Source of the DNA: Planctomycetota bacterium
Lineage (GTDB): Bacteria > Planctomycetota > B15-G4
DNA length: 64,000 nucleotides
Reading direction: 5' to 3'
Assembly (NCBI GenBank): GCA_029245865.1
Contig: JAQWOM010000056.1
Location: 62,001-126,000, forward strand
Part shown: one piece after another, positions 1 through 8,331 of the stretch
Position numbering within the stretch: position 1 is the first letter of the stretch
Layout: each line of letters opens with the position of its first letter
The notes under the pieces: model-generated
The model's database searches: none
Seen by the model: the letters and a program-made list of their open reading frames with translations, nothing else
What the model was told of the DNA's origin: nothing
Made by a program: the position numbers and the translations under genes

Positions 1-2252
1 AAAGCCTGTCCGTCAAAGAGAGTCTTCAGCATCGCGAAGCCGTGGTAACGATAGGCCGAGCGGTCGAATGTCACCGAAGACAGCGGGCCCAACCAGCTGT
101 CGCGAGCCTCAGAAACCGTGTCGAGCCACGGCAACGTGCTGCAATCTTCAGCAACCCAGGCATTTCGAAAGCCTTCCAGGAGCCGCGCGTGCCCCAGGTG
201 CTTGAACATGAGCACAGGAGTGTCAATCAGCACATCGAGGTGCCCTGAGGAATGCTCCGCGAGCCTCTTCAGCACTTCAGGAACAGCGCCCTTTGACACG
301 GCGATGTACGCGAGATCTGCCGCCAAAACATCCTCGTCCGTCAGTGAACGGAAGTCGCGGGTGTGCGTCACTCCATCTGCAAGCGGACGGCGACTGCGCG
401 CGAAGATATCGAGAACCTCATAGCGATCTGGCAAAGACCTCAATGCCGGCAAGACATCTGTGTTGACGCGCTCGCCCGCCCCGATCACCAGCACTCGTCG
501 TCGAGTACCTTGCCCAGCAGTCAAAGAATCACCGGCGTCCGTCTCGAGGTCGTGAGCCGGACGACGGCCGTCTTCCAGCAGAAGTTCTTTCAGCTTGTCC
601 GCCTGACGAATCGCCAACGCCACGATCGTGAGGGTCGGATTTGCGCACCCGCTCGTCGGGAATAAAGATCCACCGGCGAGGTAGACGTTACTCACGGTGT
701 GCAGCCGCCCACAGGCATCGGTCACAGAAGACCGCGGGTCGGTTCCCATACGCGTCGTGCCCAGGTGATGCGACGCGTCCAGGTCAATGGGCCAAGGCTC
801 CGCAGTTTCCAGGTCACTTTCCAGGCTGCCGAACCCGTTATGCGCCAACTCGTCAGCAAGCACCTGGTGCACGGCTCGCAGCGAATCCTTGTCGTGCTTC
901 GTTGGCCCGTGACTCACCACAGTCTTCCGCTGACCCAGCACATCAAGCTTGTCACCCAATGTCACACGGTTGTCTGGATGCGGCTCCATCTCGAGAAAGT
1001 TCCGCACCCGCACTCGCCGCACCAGGGGCGCCTTGCTCGAGAATCGCGAAATCACATAACGCGTAACGCTCGGAGCATGAACGACGATGGTCCCGAGAAG
1101 CCGCAGCCAATCGAGAAGACCTTTGCGTGCATTCTGAAGATCGCTGTCGTCTCCGGTCTCCGAATAATCGCGCAGCGTCACCAGCTTGTCGTGACTACGT
1201 TTCTTCCAGGCACCGAACAATCGCGTGCTGCGCTTCACCAGCAGCACCAAAGCCTCAACCCCTTGCTTGTCAGACCATGGAAAAAGCGGCTCGAAGCGTA
1301 CGTAGGCGTTCAAAAGGCCCCGCCGTTGTTGCTCAGCATCGCTCAACCGCAGCCCCGCATACCCGGCATAGCCCTTGTGTAAGCACCCGAAAAGATACGG
1401 CAGCTCTCGAACCGGACGGGTGAGGCGAATGATCCCGCAATAGTTCTTTGGGTGATTCATCAGACAGCGACCGACCTGGTCATGCTCGTTACCCAGGCCG
1501 GCCGCACAGAGGTCCTGTGACGCCAGAAGAATACGTGCGTTCTCCAGGCCTCCTGTGGCCAGAACGAACACCCTTGCATTCAGTTTTCGCTCACTGCCGT
1601 CGGCAGAGCGCACAAACCCCGTCGAGACCTGGTGCAGGGCATCCGAGTCGGCCGATTCTTCGTCAGCCCCTTCTAACCGCACCAACGTGGCATCCAGGTA
1701 CAAGTCTGTACCTGGTCTCTCGAAAATGTGTTTGTGCTCTTTGCCAAAGTGCTGCGGCTCAGAGGCCGCGAGAAAAACTTTCTCCTGCAGCAGCTTCCAG
1801 GAAAGTTTCTGTTCGCCTGCCTCGCGCAGCGCCTCGAACCCACCGGGTTCGTACAACTTCATGGGAGCAAAGCGGTAGTCAGAAGCCGCCCGCTTCCAGT
1901 AGGTCTCCAGTTCGTCACGCTTCAGCGGCCAACCCGGGATTCCCATCTCCGGTCTCGGATTCAAGACCAGCGAATCCAAGGGGGCCGAGAGTCCGGCCCA
2001 CGTCGACGACGCTCCTCCCAGGATCCGCTCTCGCGAGTAGTCCTTGATCGTGACAGGCCCCTGGCTCACCACCTTGCGCAGATCGTCGCCGAACCGGGAC
2101 GTCTTCAATCGCCCACTTTCCAGAACGCAGATCGACAACCCTGTTCCAGACAACTCCCGGGCCAACGTCATCCCTGCTGGACCAGAACCCACGATGGCCA
2201 CGTCTACCTTCGGCAGATCGCCCGCATGTGCCTCGTGAAGATCGACGATCAT
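1..2252 (-). CDS. GMC-family FAD oxidoreductase fused to a Gfo/Idh/MocA-like NAD-binding domain (partial)
   Basis: The gene is cut by the window edge: 750 codons are readable from an ATG at 2252 with no stop. Residues about 17-27 form an FAD Rossmann motif (VAIVGSGPAG). Residues about 494-535 carry the GMC C-terminal signature, H-H-L-G-T-x-R-M followed by FPTSGCANPTLTIVALA. GMC enzymes usually end soon after this point. Here a linker follows, then a second nucleotide-binding motif (RRRVLVIGAGER, residue about 585) opening a Gfo/Idh/MocA-like domain that is still running at base 1. GMC enzymes oxidise alcohols or sugars using FAD, and Gfo/Idh enzymes are NAD(P)-dependent sugar dehydrogenases. 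A two-step sugar oxidase is an inference. There is no signal peptide, so it is probably cytoplasmic. It diverges from msrA across 166 bp. Confidence 0.88.
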   Translation of the reverse strand, partial: MIVDLHEAHAGDLPKVDVAIVGSGPAGMTLARELSGTGLSICVLESGRLKTSRFGDDLRKVVSQGPVTIKDYSRERILGGASSTWAGLSAPLDSLVLNPRPEMGIPGWPLKRDELETYWKRAASDYRFAPMKLYEPGGFEALREAGEQKLSWKLLQEKVFLAASEPQHFGKEHKHIFERPGTDLYLDATLVRLEGADEESADSDALHQVSTGFVRSADGSERKLNARVFVLATGGLENARILLASQDLCAAGLGNEHDQVGRCLMNHPKNYCGIIRLTRPVRELPYLFGCLHKGYAGYAGLRLSDAEQQRRGLLNAYVRFEPLFPWSDKQGVEALVLLVKRSTRLFGAWKKRSHDKLVTLRDYSETGDDSDLQNARKGLLDWLRLLGTIVVHAPSVTRYVISRFSSKAPLVRRVRVRNFLEMEPHPDNRVTLGDKLDVLGQRKTVVSHGPTKHDKDSLRAVHQVLADELAHNGFGSLESDLETAEPWPIDLDASHHLGTTRMGTDPRSSVTDACGRLHTVSNVYLAGGSLFPTSGCANPTLTIVALAIRQADKLKELLLEDGRRPAHDLETDAGDSLTAGQGTRRRVLVIGAGERVNTDVLPALRSLPDRYEVLDIFARSRRPLADGVTHTRDFRSLTDEDVLAADLAYIAVSKGAVPEVLKRLAEHSSGHLDVLIDTPVLMFKHLGHARLLEGFRNAWVAEDCSTLPWLDTVSEARDSWLGPLSSVTFDRSAYRYHGFAMLKTLFDGQA

Positions 2253-2418
2253 TTGCTGATCCGGTCTGTTAATGACAGACCGTGCCTGACACGGTCCGAA
2301 TGCGCGTGATCGTAGATTCCTAGACGCACGAAATCCCGCCCTCGCTCTGAGAGGACACGAGTGCCTCACAGCCTCAAGCCCCGTGATATCTTGCCTATCC
2401 AGCCGTGGAGTGCCCCGT

Positions 2419-2976
2419 ATGCCTGACATCAAGACCGAGATCGCCACTCTGGGTGCCGGATGCTACTGGTGTGTCGAGGCAGTTCTCGAGCAACTCGAGG
2501 GCGTGCTCGACGTCTCCTCGGGCTTCATGGGGGGCCACGTCCAAGACCCGAGCTACGAAAGTGTCTGCTCCGGAACGACAGGCCATGCTGAAGTCGTCCG
2601 AGTGGTCTTTGACCCCGATCGCATCAGCTACGAACACATCCTCGCCTACTTCTGGAAGCTCCACGACCCCACAACGCTCAACAGGCAGGGAAACGATGTC
2701 GGAACCCAGTACCGCTCCGCCATCTTCGTACACACCCCCGAACAGCGAACGGCTGCCGAGCTTTCGAAGAGGCAGGCAGATGAATCGGGCGCCTTTGCTG
2801 ATCCCATCGTGACCGAGATCGAAGACGCATCCACCTGGTATGACGCGCCGCAATCTCACCAGGATTACTACCGACAGAACAAGGAACAGCCCTACTGCCA
2901 CTTCGTGATCTCTCCGAAGCTCGACAAGCTCGGCCTGAACACCTCCCCACCGACGGACACACCAACCCGCCAGTGA
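2419..2976 (+). CDS. msrA: peptide-methionine (S)-S-oxide reductase MsrA
   Basis: This is a full-length MsrA of 185 residues, which reduces methionine-S-sulfoxide in proteins. The catalytic motif G-C-Y-W-C follows ATLGAG near the N-terminus (the family usually has GCFWC). The GGH and the GHAEVVRVVFDP segments and the HDPTTLNRQGNDVGTQYRS block are typical. The ATG at 2419 is preferred over an upstream ATG at 2383 because a GGAG lies about 8 nt upstream and the family N-terminus begins there. There is no signal peptide, so it is cytoplasmic. It ends 4 bp before the permease gene, so the two are probably co-transcribed. A second, exported MsrA domain lies at 47104-48252. Confidence 0.95.
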   Translation: MPDIKTEIATLGAGCYWCVEAVLEQLEGVLDVSSGFMGGHVQDPSYESVCSGTTGHAEVVRVVFDPDRISYEHILAYFWKLHDPTTLNRQGNDVGTQYRSAIFVHTPEQRTAAELSKRQADESGAFADPIVTEIEDASTWYDAPQSHQDYYRQNKEQPYCHFVISPKLDKLGLNTSPPTDTPTRQ

Positions 2977-2980
2977 CACC

Positions 2981-4369
2981 ATGACTCACGAACATCCCAC
3001 GGTGGAAGTCGACAGCTCGCGCAAACTCAGCTCACTCGATGCCACGCTGCTCGTCATGGGAGGCATCGTCGGCATTGGGATCTTCTTTGCGCCCCAGTCC
3101 ATTGCTCAACTCATCCGTGAGCCCGGGGCCTACATGGCGATGTGGCTCTTCGGCGGACTCATCGCCTTGTGTGCAGCTTGGAGCTTCGCCGAGTTAGGAG
3201 GAACGTTCCCTCGCTCAGGCGGATGGTTTGTCTACCTTCGAGAAGCCTTCGGTGATTTCCCTGCCTACCTCTTCGCGTGGGTCGTGTTGTTTGTCATTTC
3301 GACCGGAGCTATGGCTGCGATCATCGGATTCACTGCTTCGATGCTGCACTCCGCTCTGCCTGGCCTCGTGGGCGGACCAGACTCGCTCAGCCACCACGTC
3401 GCAGCGATCTCGATCATTGTTGCACTCACGGGCCTCACACTCTGCGGAATCAAGCACGCCGCACGACTTCAGAACATCTGCATGGTCGTGAAAGCCCTTG
3501 TCCTGCTCGGGCTCGCCATCACCGGCCTGGTCTTCACCACAGGCGACGCACCAATCGCCGCGGATCCGGCGACATTGGTCCCACTCGCACCTATCGAAAA
3601 CAGCCTTCCTGAACGCATGCTCGCTGCCTTGCTTCCCATCTTCTTCACCTTTGGCGGCTGGCAACTCATCTGCTACATCGCTCCAGAGTTGAGGGAACCG
3701 CGACGCTCACTGCCGCGCGCGATTGTCCTGGGCGTGCTGGGCGTCATGGCGCTCTACCTGACTGCCAACGCAGCTTTCCTGCAAGGACTAGGCCCCGAAC
3801 AGTTGGCTCGCGACCCCACCTTTGCCAGCACCCTCGCCCGCACAGCCCTGGGAACAACAGGCGAGAGATTGTTCAGTGCGGGCATCGCCATCTCAGCCAT
3901 TGGTGTCTGCGCCGTGAACGTGATTGCCGGCCCCTGGCTCTACGTCGCCATGGCGCGCGAAAAACTATTCTTCGCCACCATCGGTCGCGTGCATCCAAGG
4001 AGAGGTGTCCCCGTGAATGCACTCCTTCTCCAGGCTGCTCTCGTCCTGGTGTATTACTTCAACAGCACGCTTCAAGACCTGGTGATCTCGGTGGTCTTCA
4101 TCGAATGGATCTTCCATGGGCTCGCCGCACTCGCACTCATGCGACTGAGGTTCCGCCGCCCAGAACTCCCTCGGCCATTTCGAAGCCCGTTCTATCCGTT
4201 GGCTCCCCTCGTCTATGCCGCCACCGCTGTCCTCATCGTGATAGGGACCCTCTGGCAGGAAGACAGATCTATCACCTGGACCGGGCTCAGCCTGCTTGCC
4301 GTCGGCGCGCTGGTCTACCGCCCGTGGCGAATGCTCGTCGAACGCGCGGGACCGTCGCAACAGGGCTAG
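2981..4369 (+). CDS. APC-superfamily amino-acid permease
   Basis: A 462-residue polytopic membrane protein of the amino acid-polyamine-organocation family. The N-terminal helix carries the family signature (LVMGGIVGIGIFFAPQSIA) and roughly twelve hydrophobic segments follow. The region FTFGGWQLICYIAPELREP matches the conserved TM6 to loop region. Substrate cannot be read from sequence; the closest general type is the LAT/basic amino-acid exchanger group. It sits 4 bp behind msrA, and the following two-gene sodium symporter unit is on the same strand 60 bp downstream. Confidence 0.9.
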   Translation: MTHEHPTVEVDSSRKLSSLDATLLVMGGIVGIGIFFAPQSIAQLIREPGAYMAMWLFGGLIALCAAWSFAELGGTFPRSGGWFVYLREAFGDFPAYLFAWVVLFVISTGAMAAIIGFTASMLHSALPGLVGGPDSLSHHVAAISIIVALTGLTLCGIKHAARLQNICMVVKALVLLGLAITGLVFTTGDAPIAADPATLVPLAPIENSLPERMLAALLPIFFTFGGWQLICYIAPELREPRRSLPRAIVLGVLGVMALYLTANAAFLQGLGPEQLARDPTFASTLARTALGTTGERLFSAGIAISAIGVCAVNVIAGPWLYVAMAREKLFFATIGRVHPRRGVPVNALLLQAALVLVYYFNSTLQDLVISVVFIEWIFHGLAALALMRLRFRRPELPRPFRSPFYPLAPLVYAATAVLIVIGTLWQEDRSITWTGLSLLAVGALVYRPWRMLVERAGPSQQG

Positions 4370-4428
4370 GAGGCATTCACAAGAGGGCAAGGCTGCATCC
4401 GCCCTCCAGAAATGATCTGCTGAAGGAC

Positions 4429-4695
4429 ATGGATGGCCAACCGGACAAGACTCCCGATCCCCGCGGCTACTGGCGCGCGAATCTTCGACTGGTGTCCCTA
4501 TTGCTCGTCATCTGGGCGATCGCCTCCTTCGGGCTCTCCATCATCTTCGTCGAGCCCCTGAATGAAACGCGCCTCGCCGGCTTCCCGCTCGGCTTCTGGT
4601 TCGCACACCAGGGAAGCATCTACGTCTTCATCCTGCTGCTGGTCGCATACGCACTGCTCGCCGATCGCATCGCTCGCAAATACGGCGTGGACTGA
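4429..4695 (+). CDS. DUF4212 small subunit of a sodium:solute symporter
   Basis: An 88-residue protein with two transmembrane helices (LVSLLLVIWAIASFGLSIIF and IYVFILLLVAYALLADRIA) and the DUF4212 features Y-W-R-A-N-L-R-L before helix 1 and GFPLGFWFAHQGS between the helices. DUF4212 proteins are encoded directly upstream of VC_2705-type sodium:solute symporters, as here with a 12-bp gap. The ATG at 4429 fits the family length, although the GAAGGA just ahead of it is very close. The role as an accessory subunit is inferred from this conserved pairing. Confidence 0.88.
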   Translation: MDGQPDKTPDPRGYWRANLRLVSLLLVIWAIASFGLSIIFVEPLNETRLAGFPLGFWFAHQGSIYVFILLLVAYALLADRIARKYGVD

Positions 4696-4707
4696 GAGGT
4701 GCGTTAA

Positions 4708-6423
4708 GTGGACATCCCCGGCTGGACATACCTCACCGTCGGATTGTCTTTCTCGCTGTACATCGGCATCGCCATCTGGACCCGCGCAAAGAGCACCAAG
4801 GGGTTCTACGTCGCGGGGCAGGGCGTGCCCGCACTCGCGAACGGCATGGCAACGGGTGCCGACTGGATGTCTGCAGCATCCTTCATCTCCATGGCGGGAC
4901 TCATCTCGTTCATGGGCTACACGGGCACCGTCTACCTCATGGGCTGGACAGGCGGCTACGTGCTGCTGGCTCTCTTGCTCGCGCCTTATCTACGCAAGTT
5001 TGGTCGTTTCACCGTGCCCGACTTTGTGGGCGCTCGCTACGAATCGGATGCCGCGCGCATCGTCGCAGTCGTGTGCGCCATCTTCGTGTCTTTCACCTAC
5101 GTCTCGGGGCAAATGCGCGGCGTGGGCGTCGTCTTCTCACGCTTCCTCGAAGTTCCCGTAAACACGGGAGTCATCATCGGCATGGCACTCGTGTTCGTGT
5201 ACGCAACCCTGGGCGGTATGCGCGGCATCACCTACACGCAGGTCGCGCAATACGTGGTGCTGATCATCGCGTATCTCATTCCGGCCGTGGCCATCAGTTG
5301 GACCATGACCGGCAATCCGGTGCCTCAGCTAGGCTTCGGCGACACCATCAAGGACGGACAGCACGCGGGACTCTATCTACTCGAAGCCCTGGATGGCATT
5401 CATCGAGACCTTGGCTTGCCCGAGTACACCGCCGCCTTCGTTGCCGGCAAGAAAAGCATGATCGACGTGGGCGCCATCACATTGGCCCTCATGGTAGGTA
5501 CCGCGGGCCTGCCCCACGTACTCATCCGTTTCTACACGGTAAAGAGCGCGCGGGCCGCACGCTGGAGTGTCATGTGGGCGCTGATCTTCATCGGCCTGCT
5601 CTACACGGCGGCGCCGGCGGTGGCGGCCTTTGCCCGGGTGAACATGGTGGACAGCCTGCACGGCACGGCCTACTCGGAAGCTCCTCCCTGGTTCAAAACC
5701 TGGGAGACCACCGAACTGATTGCCTTCGAGGACAAGAACGCCGACGGCGTCATCACTTACAGCGGCGACCAGGCGGTCAACGAGTTGCACGTCGACCGCG
5801 ACATCATGGTGCTCGCGAATCCGGAGATTGCTCGCCTGCCAGCCTGGGTCGTGGCATTGGTGGTGGCGGGCGCATTGGCGGCAGCGCTGTCAACGGCTGC
5901 CGGCTTGCTGCTGGTCATCTCATCTGCCGTTTCCCACGACCTCATCAAATCGATCTGGGCGCGTGACCTCAGCGACCAAAAAGAGCTGCGAATCGCTCGC
6001 TGGGCTGCGGGCGGGGCCGTGGTCGTGGCGGGCGTTGTCGGCATCTACCCGCCGGGCTTTGTCGCGCAAGTGGTGGCCTTTGCGTTCGGTTTGGCTGCTT
6101 CCAGCTTCTTCCCCGTGCTGGTGCTGGGCATCTTCAACCGCCGGGTGAACAAACAGGGTGCCATCGCCGGCATGGTCAGCGGACTGCTGTTCACGGCGCT
6201 GTACATCGTGTGGTTCCGTTTCGTGGATCCGAGCGCCGGCGCGGAGCAGTGGTGGTTCGGCATCAGCCCCGAGGGCATCGGTTCCCTGGGCATGATGCTG
6301 AACTTTGCCGTGATGCTCACCGTGAGCCACCTGACGCCGCCCCCTTCCGAAGAGGTGCGCACGATGGTCGAAGAACTGCGCCTCCCCCGCCAAACCACAC
6401 CGCAGGGCTCCAAGATCATTTGA
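4708..6423 (+). CDS. sodium:solute symporter, VC_2705 / ActP-like large subunit
   Basis: A 571-residue SSF-family transporter beginning with GTG. It has the SSF N-terminal pattern (GFYVAGQGVPALANGMATGADWMSAASF), the G-G-M-R-G-I-T-Y-T-Q-V-A-Q-Y-V segment and about 13 hydrophobic helices. Relatives move acetate or other carboxylates with sodium; the substrate here is unknown. A hydrophilic insert around bases 5700-5815 contains D-K-N-A-D-G-V-I-T, which resembles the start of an EF-hand calcium loop but lacks an acidic residue at position 12. It forms a unit with the DUF4212 gene upstream. A promoter for the next operon overlaps its stop codon. Confidence 0.93.
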   Translation: MDIPGWTYLTVGLSFSLYIGIAIWTRAKSTKGFYVAGQGVPALANGMATGADWMSAASFISMAGLISFMGYTGTVYLMGWTGGYVLLALLLAPYLRKFGRFTVPDFVGARYESDAARIVAVVCAIFVSFTYVSGQMRGVGVVFSRFLEVPVNTGVIIGMALVFVYATLGGMRGITYTQVAQYVVLIIAYLIPAVAISWTMTGNPVPQLGFGDTIKDGQHAGLYLLEALDGIHRDLGLPEYTAAFVAGKKSMIDVGAITLALMVGTAGLPHVLIRFYTVKSARAARWSVMWALIFIGLLYTAAPAVAAFARVNMVDSLHGTAYSEAPPWFKTWETTELIAFEDKNADGVITYSGDQAVNELHVDRDIMVLANPEIARLPAWVVALVVAGALAAALSTAAGLLLVISSAVSHDLIKSIWARDLSDQKELRIARWAAGGAVVVAGVVGIYPPGFVAQVVAFAFGLAASSFFPVLVLGIFNRRVNKQGAIAGMVSGLLFTALYIVWFRFVDPSAGAEQWWFGISPEGIGSLGMMLNFAVMLTVSHLTPPPSEEVRTMVEELRLPRQTTPQGSKII

Positions 6424-6448
6424 CGTAAGCAAAAGTCCCGGCTATATA
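6420..6448 (+). promoter_or_regulatory. sigma-70-like promoter of the metal-uptake operon
   Basis: TTGACG (6420-6425) and TATATA (6443-6448) are separated by 17 bp and match the housekeeping consensus well. The -35 box overlaps the symporter stop codon. The start codon at 6457 lies only 8 nt past the -10 box, so the transcript would be leaderless or nearly so. No clear Zur or Fur palindrome was seen. Confidence 0.5.
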
Positions 6449-6456
6449 CTCACCGT

Positions 6457-6786
6457 ATGCAGGCCCGCCTCCTCACCCTCGCGCTGTTGACGCTTATTAG
6501 CTGTGAGCCCTTCCATCAGTGGGTTCACGGCAATAACGGGGCCATCTCGTCGGGTCAGTACGAAATCCACGACGGCGACTGCGAACACCAGCCCGAGCAT
6601 CGCGAGAGTGATCAATGCCCGCTCTGCATCAAGGGTCATGGCGACGCCCTGGCGATGCAAAGCCCCTCTCCCGCCGGCAGAGAGCTGGCTCCGAGCAGGG
6701 TCACATCAGGGGCACCAAGCTCCGACATACTGCGTGAAACGCTTGTAGGCGCTCAAGGAGCAAGGGCTCCCCCGGTCATCAGCTGA
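6457..6786 (+). CDS. small secreted Cys/His-containing protein heading the metal-uptake operon
   Basis: A 109-residue protein with a short hydrophobic N-terminus ending in LISC, which may be a signal peptide or weak lipobox. A His/Cys-rich middle follows: H-Q-W-V-H, then C-E-H-Q-P-E-H and C-P-L-C-I-K-G-H-G-D. The Cys/His spacing recalls small periplasmic DUF2946-like proteins, but no family assignment is safe. Its place first in an operon with a porin, binding protein, ATPase and permease suggests a metal-binding role. It starts directly after a good promoter. The C-terminal third is low in recognisable features. Confidence 0.6.
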   Translation: MQARLLTLALLTLISCEPFHQWVHGNNGAISSGQYEIHDGDCEHQPEHRESDQCPLCIKGHGDALAMQSPSPAGRELAPSRVTSGAPSSDILRETLVGAQGARAPPVIS

Positions 6787-6792
6787 GTGATT

Positions 6793-6818
6793 GCCTGCCT
6801 TCGGGCGGGCCTCTTATT
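6793..6818 (+). terminator. hairpin with UUCG loop after the first operon gene
   Basis: A 7-bp stem (GCCTGCC 6793-6799 with GGCGGGC 6804-6810, one G-U pair) is closed by a C(UUCG)G tetraloop and followed by the pyrimidine-rich CTCTTATTC. It lies between the small Cys/His gene and the porin gene. It could act as a partial terminator or as an mRNA-stabilising hairpin that sets the ratio of the first gene to the rest. Confidence 0.45.
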
Positions 6819-6945
6819 CACCCTGCTGCCTTCTCCCGACCGGGAATACGCTTTCATGTTAGTCCGTCAATTGAACCGGGCGCATCCACGCCCGTCCTCC
6901 GATTCTTTTCCATTCCAACAACCAGCCAGCGGCTTGATTCGTGTC

Positions 6946-8331
6946 ATGCGAGCGAGGCTTCTGCCCTTGCTCCTCCTCACCCTGGGGCTGATGCCCGCCG
7001 CTCTCGCGCAATCTACCGGCACACCCGACGCACCCGACGCACCCGACGCAACGGACGCAAATAAAGATCTGCGCGAAGCGCTTCGCCAGGCCCTTGCGAC
7101 CATCGCCAACCTGGAAAAACGCGTCTCGCAACTCGAAACAGTTAAAGGCAGCGAAGACCCCATGGAGGCGCAACTGCGGCGCCTCATGACACCGGTCGAA
7201 GCCGCGCCCGCGCAGCGCACAGTGTTCCCTAGCTCGAACAATCCGCGCATCGGGGTCTATATGAATGCCGTGATCGAATCCGGCAACGTCGAGGAAAAGC
7301 TGGGAGAAAACGGGGATCGATTCTCGCTCAGTGAAACCGAAATCGATTTCCGGATGCCCATTGCTCCCTTCGCTGAGGGCGTCCTCGTCACCGCGATCGA
7401 GGACGAAGGCAACAACGAATTCCACACCACGATCGAGGAAGGCTACGCCAACGTTTCCCTGGGGGGACTCTTCGACTTCGAAAGTGCCACGCTGGCAAAG
7501 ATTGGTCGGTTCCGCATTCCGTTCGGCCGAGACAACCAGTTGCACACGCACGACCTGATGCAGGTGGACCGGCCGTTTGTCATCACGCAGTTACTTGGCG
7601 GTGAGGGGCTCATCGGAGACGGTATCGAGTTCACCACTCCTCTCGCACACAGTGAGTCCAAGGACGGCTATGGCAGAACAACAACACTGAAGGCCGCTCT
7701 GGTCAATGGCGAGGTGTTTACTGGAGAGGAGTCCTTGCTCGGCGAGTTGGCAGACGACGCCGGCCTCTCCTTGGATTCGGACGCGCCCGTTCTGGTGGCA
7801 CGCGCCACCCATTACATGGAGCTCAGTGAACTTTCCAACATCGAAGTGGGCGTTTCAGTCCTCGACAACGTCGGAAGCAACGCAGTGAAAGTCGAGTCCG
7901 GAAGTAAGATCGACACCCGCATGTATGGTGTCGACGTTCTCTGGCGCAACCATGACGACGAGACCGGCGTCGGCAGTTGGCTTCTCCAGGGCGAAGCCGT
8001 GCAGTCAGACTTCGACTACGGAAAGCCTTCCGGAGGAGGCTTCCCCACGGGCTCGCAAACTCGTCGAGGCGTCTCAGTCACAGCGCAACGTCAGTTGAAC
8101 CCGGATATGTATGCCGGTCTCCGCGTAGGAAAAACAGATCAACTGGGTACGGATCTGAAGGTGCGCAACATCACGCCTTACATTTCCTGGTACCCCGATG
8201 AATTCTTCCGCATCCGCCTACAGGGCGAGCACCTGGATGTCGACCCGGGGAGCAATGCCAGTCGCGTCTTCCTCCAGTTCAGCTGGAACTTTGGCGCACA
8301 CCAACCTCACCCGTACTGGACCAACCGCTGA
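6946..8331 (+). CDS. outer-membrane porin-like protein of the metal-uptake operon
   Basis: A 461-residue secreted protein. The ATG at 6946 is chosen because it opens a clean signal peptide (LLPLLLLTLGLMPAALAQ); a more distant GTG at 6787 would add 53 atypical residues. Next come a Pro-Asp-Ala repeat linker, a short coiled coil (about residues 40-65), and a long region of alternating polar and hydrophobic strands with IGRFRIPFGRDNQLHTHDLMQ, typical of a trimeric-porin-like barrel. The last strand is FLQFSWNFG followed by AHQPHPYWTNR. The C-terminal His-rich tail and position directly before the binding-protein gene suggest outer-membrane passage of the same metal. Barrel assignment is by pattern only. 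Confidence 0.72.
   Translation: MRARLLPLLLLTLGLMPAALAQSTGTPDAPDAPDATDANKDLREALRQALATIANLEKRVSQLETVKGSEDPMEAQLRRLMTPVEAAPAQRTVFPSSNNPRIGVYMNAVIESGNVEEKLGENGDRFSLSETEIDFRMPIAPFAEGVLVTAIEDEGNNEFHTTIEEGYANVSLGGLFDFESATLAKIGRFRIPFGRDNQLHTHDLMQVDRPFVITQLLGGEGLIGDGIEFTTPLAHSESKDGYGRTTTLKAALVNGEVFTGEESLLGELADDAGLSLDSDAPVLVARATHYMELSELSNIEVGVSVLDNVGSNAVKVESGSKIDTRMYGVDVLWRNHDDETGVGSWLLQGEAVQSDFDYGKPSGGGFPTGSQTRRGVSVTAQRQLNPDMYAGLRVGKTDQLGTDLKVRNITPYISWYPDEFFRIRLQGEHLDVDPGSNASRVFLQFSWNFGAHQPHPYWTNR
7021..7059 (+). repeat. short tandem repeat of a 9-bp unit inside the porin gene
   Basis: About four copies of a unit like GCACCCGAC, the last degenerate, encode the linker T-P-D-A-P-D-A-P-D-A-T-D-A just after the signal peptide. 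The unit is a multiple of three, so copy changes alter linker length without shifting frame. Confidence 0.85.

Noticed and set aside
2395..2982. 195-residue minus-strand frame opposite msrA
   Set aside because: It is a shadow of msrA with no recognisable features.
6784..6810. TGA at 6784 joining the small Cys/His gene to the porin frame as a third Sec candidate
   Set aside because: No homology spans the TGA, the residue is not at a redox Cys, and the porin has its own signal peptide start at 6946.
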